NCBI RefSeq assembly: GCF_001426085.1
Contig: NZ_LMRR01000034.1
Span: 224,310 to 288,309, forward strand
Source: Rhodococcus sp. Leaf278
GTDB lineage: Bacteria; Actinomycetota; Actinomycetes; Mycobacteriales; Mycobacteriaceae
DNA: 64,000 nt
Direction: 5' to 3'
Shown: positions 57,992 through 64,000 of the stretch, piece after piece
Numbering within the stretch: position 1 is the first letter of the stretch
Layout of the letters: every line of letters starts with the position of its first letter
Notes under the pieces: model-generated
Told to the model about the DNA's origin: nothing
Databases searched by the model: none
What the model saw: the letters and a program-made list of their open reading frames with translations, nothing else
Translations under genes and position numbers: made by a program

Positions 57992-59587
57992 GTGACCACC
58001 GAATTGTTCTGCGGCGGACGGATCTACAGTCCGATGGCCTCCGACGCCACCGCCATGGCCGTGACCGACGGAGTCGTCAGTTGGATCGGTGAGGATCGCA
58101 CCGGCCGTGCGCTACATCCCGGCGTGCCGGTGACCGACCTGGACGGCTCCTTCGTGGCACCGGCTTTCGTCGACACGCATGTACACGTCACCGATCTGGG
58201 GTTGTCTCTTATCGGACTGGATCTGTCCCACTGTCGTTCCCTCGACGACTGCATGCGCGCACTCGCCGAGTACGCCGCGAAGACGTCGGACGCGCTCGTG
58301 TGGGGGCACGGCTGGGACGAATCGGAGTGGATCGAACACCGCCCACCGACGACGTCCGATCTCGATGCAGCAGCTCCGGGCCGCCCGGTCTATCTCACGC
58401 GTGTCGATTCTCACTCCGCTGCCGTCTCGACTCCGTTGCGGGCGGCGTCATCGGGAATCGACGCCGCGGCGGGGTTCTCGCCGCAGGCCCCACTCACCGC
58501 CGATGCACACCACCTTGCGCGGCTGACGGCTCGCGCCATGCTCACCCCGGACACTCGCACTCGGGCCCGGAGGGCGGCGCTCGACCACGCCGCAACGCAG
58601 GGAATTGTCGCCGTACACGAGAACGGTGGCCCGATCGTGTCGGGAATCGAGGACTTCCGCGAACTGATGGCAACCGAACACGGCGTGGAAGTGCGCGGCT
58701 ATTGGGGCGAGCCGGTCGACACGGCCGAACGGGCACGGCAGATGCTCGCCGAGACCGGGGCCCACGGCCTGGCCGGCGACATCTTCGTCGATGGATCACT
58801 GGGATCGCGAACCGCATGGTTGTCGTCGCCGTATGCGGACGACCCCGGAACGGGAGTCTCCTACCTCGACGTCGATGCGATCACCGCGCACATCTCGGCC
58901 TGTACCGCGGCCGGAGTCCAAGCCGGATTCCACGTCATCGGAGATGCGGCAGTCACGGCAACCGTGACTGCCTTCGCGCGTGTGGTGGCCGAACTCGGCA
59001 CACCTGCCGTCGCTGCATGCGGACACCGGCTCGAACATCTGTCGATGGTGACACCGGAACAAGCCGATCTTCTGGCCTCGTGGGGCGTGATCGCCAGCGT
59101 GCAACCGCTGTTCGACGCACTGTGGGGCGGTTCGGACGGACTGTATTCTGCACGGCTCGGTGCCGAACGCAGCGCCGCACTCCACCCGTTCGCCCGATTG
59201 GCCTCGGCCGGCGTCGCCCTCGCTTTCGGTTCCGACGCACCGGTGACTCGCCTCGATCCATGGGCGACGACTAGAGCGGCCGTCAACCACCACACGCCGG
59301 GCAGCGCCGTTTCGCCCCGGGCTGCGTTCTCCGCCGCGACGCGGGGAGCGTGGCGCGCAGGCGGAGTCCGGGACGGCCTGGCCGGCACGCTGGTGCCGGG
59401 TGCGCCCGCGTCCTTCGCGGTGTGGGACGTCGACGAACTCGTCGTACGGGCACCGAAAGACAGCGTCCAACGGTGGTCGACGGACCCACGTGCCGGGGTG
59501 TCACCGCTGCCCAGCCTCGACGCGTCTGCCGAGAGCCCGCGTTGTTCGATGACCGTGCATCGCGGCAGGGTCATCCATGAAGAGTGA
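57992..59587 (+). CDS. YtcJ-type metal-dependent amidohydrolase
   Basis: A 531-residue TIM-barrel amidohydrolase. The first metal-ligand pair is in AFVDTHVHVTDLGLS, later ligands in AGFHVIGDAAV and CGHRLEHLSMV, and the terminal Asp in FGSDAPVTRLDP, the YtcJ/NfdA-like layout. The natural substrate (often an amide or formamide) is unknown. The GTG at 57992 is 17 bases after the FxsA gene stop; it has AAGGG about 14 bases upstream. Its 3' end overlaps lnt by 11 bases. Confidence 0.88.
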   Translation: MTTELFCGGRIYSPMASDATAMAVTDGVVSWIGEDRTGRALHPGVPVTDLDGSFVAPAFVDTHVHVTDLGLSLIGLDLSHCRSLDDCMRALAEYAAKTSDALVWGHGWDESEWIEHRPPTTSDLDAAAPGRPVYLTRVDSHSAAVSTPLRAASSGIDAAAGFSPQAPLTADAHHLARLTARAMLTPDTRTRARRAALDHAATQGIVAVHENGGPIVSGIEDFRELMATEHGVEVRGYWGEPVDTAERARQMLAETGAHGLAGDIFVDGSLGSRTAWLSSPYADDPGTGVSYLDVDAITAHISACTAAGVQAGFHVIGDAAVTATVTAFARVVAELGTPAVAACGHRLEHLSMVTPEQADLLASWGVIASVQPLFDALWGGSDGLYSARLGAERSAALHPFARLASAGVALAFGSDAPVTRLDPWATTRAAVNHHTPGSAVSPRAAFSAATRGAWRAGGVRDGLAGTLVPGAPASFAVWDVDELVVRAPKDSVQRWSTDPRAGVSPLPSLDASAESPRCSMTVHRGRVIHEE

Positions 59588-61166
59588 CAGCGTTCCGGCG
59601 GTCCCGGAACCAGCGTCACGGGGTGATCGTCTGCGCAGGGCTGTGGAGTCGACACTGCTCTCGGTCGGAGCCGGAATTCTGATCTTCGCAAGCTTCCCTC
59701 CACGGACCCTGTGGTTCCTGGCACCGATCGGCATTGCGGTCCTGGCGCTGGTCCTGACCGGCTTCGGCGGTCGGCGATCGGTGTCCCTGAAGGCAGGCTT
59801 CGGCTGCGGATATGCCGCCGGACTCGGATTCTTCGTTCCGCTGTTGCCGTGGATCGGTGTCTACGTGGGGCCGATGCCGTGGTTGGCGTTGGCCGCTGCC
59901 GAGTCCGTCTTCGTGGGATTGTTCGGGGTACTCGCCGTGATCGCGGCGAGAAGTGCCTGGTGGCCACTGTCGATGCCGTTGGCGTGGAGTCTCACCGAAT
60001 GGCTGCGATCGAGCGTTCCGTTCGGCGGCTTCCCATGGGGTCGGCTGGCCTTCGGACAACCCGAGGGCTGGCTGCTGCCATTGGCGAGCGTGGGAGGTGC
60101 ACCGCTGCTCTCTTTCGGGGTGGCACTGACCGGAGCCGGCCTGGCCGCACTGATCCTGGCGAGCCGGCGCCCGCGAAGTGTGCGCTCCTTCGTCGTTCCC
60201 GTGGCTGCGACGACGGTTGCGTCCATCGTCGCCGTTGCTCTGCTGCCGACTCTGCACACCAACGACGCAAAGGATGGAGAACGCACGGTCACCATCGCTG
60301 CGGTGCAGGGCAGCGTTCCGCGGTTGGGCCTGGATTTCAACGCACAGCGCCGCGCTGTTCTGGACAATCACGTTCGGGCGACCATGACTCTGGCAGCCGA
60401 TGTGGAGGCAGGCAGACAACCGGCACCCGATCTCGTCGTGTGGCCGGAGAACGCGTCCGATATCGACCCGTTGAGAAATTCCGACGCTGCGACTCTCATC
60501 ACACAGGCATCGGTTGCCATCGGTGCGCCGATTCTCGTGGGCACTGTGCTCGTCAATGCCGATGGTACGAACTCGAATTCCGTCATTGCTTGGAACGGTG
60601 ACGACGGCCCTGGCGAGCGACACGACAAAAAGATAATTCAACCGTTCGGCGAGTACTTGCCCTATCGAAGCTTTTTTCGTTTGTTTTCCGAATATGCCGA
60701 CCGGGCGGGATATTTTGTCCCTGGTAGCGGTAACGGAGTGGTCCACGCCGCAGGAATAGCCGCCGGGATAGCGACGTGTTACGAGGTCGCATTCGATCGC
60801 GCTCTCGAAGAATCTGTCCGATCCGGCGCAGAATTCATTGCGATTCCGACCAACAACGCGACATTCGGCGACACCGAAATGACCTACCAACAACTGGCGA
60901 TGTCGCGAGTTCGGGCGGTCGAACACGGACGGACTGTGGTGGTGGCCGCGACGAGCGGTGTCAGCGCAATAGTCGCGCCCGACGGCGACGTGCTGCAACA
61001 GACGCCGCTCTTCACACCAGATGTGCTCGTGTCCAGTGTTGCCCTGCGGCGGACGAACACCGTCGCCACGCGGGTGGGCTTCGGATCCGAGCTGATCCTG
61101 TGTCTCGCCGCTGTAGGCGCGCTCGGCATGGTCCTGGTGAACGGGCGTCGCAGGCCTTCATCGTAA
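59577..61166 (+). CDS. lnt: Apolipoprotein N-acyltransferase
   Basis: A 529-residue integral membrane enzyme that N-acylates the lipidated Cys of lipoproteins. About seven hydrophobic segments fill residues 20-215 and the end of the protein, and a periplasmic nitrilase domain carries the catalytic triad: Glu291 in VWPEN, Lys351/352 in HDKKI and Cys401 in ATCYEVAF. In M. tuberculosis this domain is fused to the Ppm1 dolichol-phosphate-mannose synthase; here Lnt stands alone and no mannosyl synthase follows. The ATG at 59577 lies inside the preceding gene. Confidence 0.93.
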   Translation: MKSDSVPAVPEPASRGDRLRRAVESTLLSVGAGILIFASFPPRTLWFLAPIGIAVLALVLTGFGGRRSVSLKAGFGCGYAAGLGFFVPLLPWIGVYVGPMPWLALAAAESVFVGLFGVLAVIAARSAWWPLSMPLAWSLTEWLRSSVPFGGFPWGRLAFGQPEGWLLPLASVGGAPLLSFGVALTGAGLAALILASRRPRSVRSFVVPVAATTVASIVAVALLPTLHTNDAKDGERTVTIAAVQGSVPRLGLDFNAQRRAVLDNHVRATMTLAADVEAGRQPAPDLVVWPENASDIDPLRNSDAATLITQASVAIGAPILVGTVLVNADGTNSNSVIAWNGDDGPGERHDKKIIQPFGEYLPYRSFFRLFSEYADRAGYFVPGSGNGVVHAAGIAAGIATCYEVAFDRALEESVRSGAEFIAIPTNNATFGDTEMTYQQLAMSRVRAVEHGRTVVVAATSGVSAIVAPDGDVLQQTPLFTPDVLVSSVALRRTNTVATRVGFGSELILCLAAVGALGMVLVNGRRRPSS

Positions 61167-61841
61167 ACAATCACGAAGTCGGTAAATCGAGCATTTTCCG
61201 ATCTTGCAGTCGGTCGACGAATCCGAGCCCTCGAGTTCGCGGTATCGAGCAGTCATTCGATCGGACGAATTACGCACGTTGGAGTGGCGACCGAGGTCAC
61301 TCCTGTAACAGGCTGGAAGCGGTCGTCGATGGTCCTTATGACTACTGCACAAAAGGCTGCTGCCAATGTTGTATCTTTGTAAGCCGCTGGAGGTGTTGGC
61401 GGTGGGTTTTCGAGTATCGGCTTCGGCGCGGCCCAGCACGGTCGCGCTTGTGGGACGTTGGAGATGAATCGAGTATGGATGCGGGCGCTGTGTCCGCGTC
61501 GCATACCAGGCCGGGGAGGGGAAGTTCATGTCGCGAGCGACACCGAGTTCGGCAAGTGAGATCCGCCCGTACTGCCAACTCGGGGTTCGGTTCGTGCACT
61601 GAAACGGGCAACGTCCCCGTTTCCATCCGCTCGGTTACTCGTGACGAACCAATACGAGCCCTATTCCAGCCGACGAACGTGCGTGAACCGGCACGAACGC
61701 AGACCAGAACGGACACCAGAATTGCTCAATCGCGCGCACAAGCCGCCGCGGCTCGACACCCCGAATCGGACCGAAAGCTTCGACTCGATCAATCCGGCGT
61801 CGGATTTCGCCGCCGTGACCGTGCCGCCGAAGGGCAAGTGA
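61167..61841. other. 675-bp region with no convincing gene
   Basis: Between lnt and the NRPS gene. It is visibly less GC-biased at third positions than its neighbours, and short frames on either strand lack family features or ribosome-binding sites. It contains AT-richer patches (61167-61200, 61320-61385) that could hold the NRPS promoter; no reliable -10/-35 pair, tRNA or long inverted repeat was found. Confidence 0.5.
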
Positions 61842-64000
61842 ATGCGCGCAACAACGTCCGGTGGGTCTCAGACGCCTCCGACCGGCACCGGTTTCGAAAA
61901 CGGCTTTCCACTCTCGTCCGCGCAGCGGGGAATGTGGTTTGCCCAGCAACTCGCACCTGACGTTGCCGTCTGCATCGCCCAGTACGTGGACCTGCGAGGC
62001 AACCTCGACATAGCTGTCCTGCAGGAAGCGTCGGCTCGGGCCGGGCACGAATTCCAGTCCGCCTACCTTCGTCTGGCCGAGGTCGACGGAGAGGCCGTTC
62101 AGCTGGTCGATCACTCGATCGAACAATCCGTGCACTATCTGGACCTTCGCGGCGAAGACGATCCGATGTCCTCGGCCTTGCAGTGGATCGACCACAACTA
62201 CGTGCAACCGGTCGACATGGAGAATGATCCGCTCGTCGAGAGCTGGATCATCCAGGTCGAGGACGAGCGCAACCTCTGGTACAGCAAGATCCACCACGTG
62301 GCCCTTGACGGCTACGGTGCCATGACGCTCGTCCAACGCACCGCAGCGCTGTACACAGCCGCCGTAGAGCACACCGAACCCGAGCCCAACAAGGCGGCCG
62401 AACTCCGTCGCCTGTACGAACTCGATCAGGAGTATCGGACGTCGACGCGTTTCGAATCCGACAAGGAATACTGGGTCACCCGCGCCGCCGACATCCACGA
62501 CGGAGCAACGCTGTCGAACACGGACGGCCGCACGATTGCCGCCAGCAAGTTGCGCAGCATCGCTCTGCCCGAGGACGTCGTCACCGCTCTCGAAGGGTCC
62601 GATTCCACCAAGGGTGGAACCGCGGCCGCAGTGTTCATCGCAGCGTTCGGCTGCTACCTCTCCCGAATGACCGGACGAGACGATGTACTGGTCAACATTC
62701 CGGTATCCGCCCGAACCACGGCGCTGCTCCGTCGATCCGGCGGCATGCTGGTCAACGTTGCACCGATCCCGATGCGCGTCCGAGAGGACGCCACCGTCGG
62801 TGAACTGGTACAGCAGGTACAGCTGGAATTGATGGGCGCTCTTCGACACCAACGGTTCAGCATCGAGGACATCCGACGCGAGCTGGCGGCCTCGGGCAGC
62901 GACAAGCAGCTCACCGGGCCGCTGGTCAACATGATGCTGTTCCACCAGCAGATCAACCTCGGTTCGATCGTCGGCGAGTTCAACATCGTCACGTCGGGTC
63001 CGGTGGAGGATCTTCTGGTCAATGTGTACCAGAGTGGTTCTCCGGCAAAAACATTCGTCGACTTCAGGGCAAACCCGAACCGATACGACGACGACGACCT
63101 CACGGCGCATCACTCGAATTTCGTGGACATGGCCGAAGCATTCATCGCGGCTGGGCCCGATGTCGTTGTGTCCGAGGTACATCCGGACAGTGCTCGCGAG
63201 GGCCAACGACGCCGACGTGCCACCGCTCAGCTCGCCTACTGGACCGATCGACTCGCCGATTCCCCCGACCTGATCGGTATTCCCAGCGATCGCGTCCGCC
63301 CTGCACGCATCGGCCATGTTCGTGCATCGCACGAGATCACTCTCGGATCCACGTCCTGGGCAGCAGTCGAACAGCTGGCCGCCGACCGCGGGACAACGCC
63401 GTTCGTGGTGTTCGAATCCGTTCTTGCCGTACTTGTTTCACGCCTGGCCAGCACCGACGACGTCTCGATTGCCGTGCCCGCCGACAGCGGAGAAACCGTC
63501 GTTCTGCGGACCAATCCGGACGGGCGCCAGTCTTTCGGCGACTTCGTCGCGACGACCAAGGTCGAGTTCGACGCGGCACTCGCACACGGTGACGTGTCGT
63601 TCGACGACGTCGTCGAGGCCCTCGGCCTGTCTCGGTCCGGTTCGCACAGCCCGTTGGCTCAGGTTGCGCTTCGGTTCGGTTCCGCGGTTCTACCGCACGA
63701 CGGTATCGACATGGATCTGGTCGTCACCGTCGACGAATCCGACTCGATCGATGTCGTTTTCGACTACGCCACAGAACTTTTCGACGCTGGAAGCATGTCG
63801 CAATTCGGCCGCCGAGTGGTACGAATTCTCGACGCGCTCACAGCTGAGCCCGAGTTGCTGATCGCCGACGTGGACATGCTGTCCGCCGCCGAGCGAGCGC
63901 GACTGGCTCCGGTTCGTGGTCCGCGGTCTGTGGTGGGTGTGGTGTTGCCGGAGTTGTTGGCTGGTGCGGTGGGTGTGGCTGGTGTCGGTGGTGTTGCGGT
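61842..64000 (+). CDS. Nonribosomal peptide synthetase, 5' part (condensation and start of adenylation domain)
   Basis: An open frame of 719 codons that runs off the right edge. The ATG at 61842 is the first possible start (an in-frame TGA precedes it at 61839-61841), with GAAGGG about 8 bases upstream. Residues 15-430 form a condensation domain: FPLSSAQRGMWFAQQL (C1), HHVALDG at 151-157 (C3, active His152 and Asp156), GGMLVNVAPIPMRV and HQRFSIEDI (C6/C7). Residues about 463-670 look like a second, C-terminal half of a condensation domain with no HHxxxDG. From about 683 a linker leads into an adenylation domain. The product is unknown; an N-terminal C domain suggests acylation of the first residue (lipopeptide) or a downstream subunit. 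Confidence 0.9.
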   Translation, partial: MRATTSGGSQTPPTGTGFENGFPLSSAQRGMWFAQQLAPDVAVCIAQYVDLRGNLDIAVLQEASARAGHEFQSAYLRLAEVDGEAVQLVDHSIEQSVHYLDLRGEDDPMSSALQWIDHNYVQPVDMENDPLVESWIIQVEDERNLWYSKIHHVALDGYGAMTLVQRTAALYTAAVEHTEPEPNKAAELRRLYELDQEYRTSTRFESDKEYWVTRAADIHDGATLSNTDGRTIAASKLRSIALPEDVVTALEGSDSTKGGTAAAVFIAAFGCYLSRMTGRDDVLVNIPVSARTTALLRRSGGMLVNVAPIPMRVREDATVGELVQQVQLELMGALRHQRFSIEDIRRELAASGSDKQLTGPLVNMMLFHQQINLGSIVGEFNIVTSGPVEDLLVNVYQSGSPAKTFVDFRANPNRYDDDDLTAHHSNFVDMAEAFIAAGPDVVVSEVHPDSAREGQRRRRATAQLAYWTDRLADSPDLIGIPSDRVRPARIGHVRASHEITLGSTSWAAVEQLAADRGTTPFVVFESVLAVLVSRLASTDDVSIAVPADSGETVVLRTNPDGRQSFGDFVATTKVEFDAALAHGDVSFDDVVEALGLSRSGSHSPLAQVALRFGSAVLPHDGIDMDLVVTVDESDSIDVVFDYATELFDAGSMSQFGRRVVRILDALTAEPELLIADVDMLSAAERARLAPVRGPRSVVGVVLPELLAGAVGVAGVGGVA

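Noticed and set aside
61342..61716. A 124-codon minus-strand frame in the lnt-NRPS gap
   Set aside because: Composition is Arg/Ser-rich as in chance frames, with no start signal, domain or signal peptide.

Overview
The window reads as chromosomal DNA of a high-GC actinobacterium of the Rhodococcus/Nocardia group (order Mycobacteriales). The evidence is a mycothiol ligase, a complete Pup-proteasome locus, twin-arginine translocation genes, F420-type flavin-site (PPOX-fold) oxidoreductases, and a gene order that largely follows the Mycobacterium tuberculosis mshC-to-ppm1 region as I remember it. No tRNA, rRNA, insertion sequence, phage or CRISPR array is visible.

Layout. 1-9 kb: the 3' end of mshC faces a four-gene Wadjet type I plasmid-defence operon (jetABCD, minus strand). 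8.9-12.1 kb: assimilatory nitrite reductase nirBD with a small conserved gene in front. 12.2-21.6 kb: PAC2 protein, B12-dependent methionine synthase metH, a HAD phosphatase, hisE-hisG, a thioesterase, a RecB-like nuclease and tRNA m1A58 methyltransferase trmI, then a very short lipoprotein where M. tuberculosis has lppK. 22-32.4 kb: the Pup-proteasome region, with mpa, dop, pup-prcB-prcA, a PAP2/diacylglycerol-kinase fusion on the other strand, pafA and pafB-pafC. 32.4-40.5 kb: tatA, tatC, helY helicase, a Pro/Gln-rich DUF4333 membrane protein, a 5'-3' exonuclease, an Xaa-Pro type peptidase and a nucleotidyltransferase-like protein. 40.5-51.8 kb: a cobalamin block (cobL, cobK, cobIJ, cobH, cobG, cobN with a cobalamin riboswitch) flanked by two F420/PPOX-fold proteins and an SDR. 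51.8-57.4 kb: a TldD/PmbA pair, a TauE/SafE exporter and a two-component system. 57.4-61.2 kb: FxsA-like protein, amidohydrolase and apolipoprotein N-acyltransferase. 61.8 kb to the right edge: the start of a large nonribosomal peptide synthetase (NRPS) that runs out of the window.

How it works together. Dop deamidates Pup, PafA attaches it to substrates, Mpa unfolds them and PrcBA degrades them; PafBC is the linked DNA-damage transcription activator. The cob genes supply cobalamin, which MetH uses, and the riboswitch lets cobalamin repress cobN. A recurring regulatory signature is a TANNNT -10 element placed 6-8 bases before an ATG/GTG. It predicts leaderless mRNAs for about thirteen genes here and was used to choose several starts. 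The most unusual items are a perfect 20-bp palindrome over one of those leaderless starts, a possible leaderless micro-ORF in front of pup, the shrunken LppK-like lipoprotein, loss of cobM between cobL and cobK, an RGG-rich insert in HelY, and an NRPS loading region with an extra half condensation domain followed by an abrupt codon-usage change.
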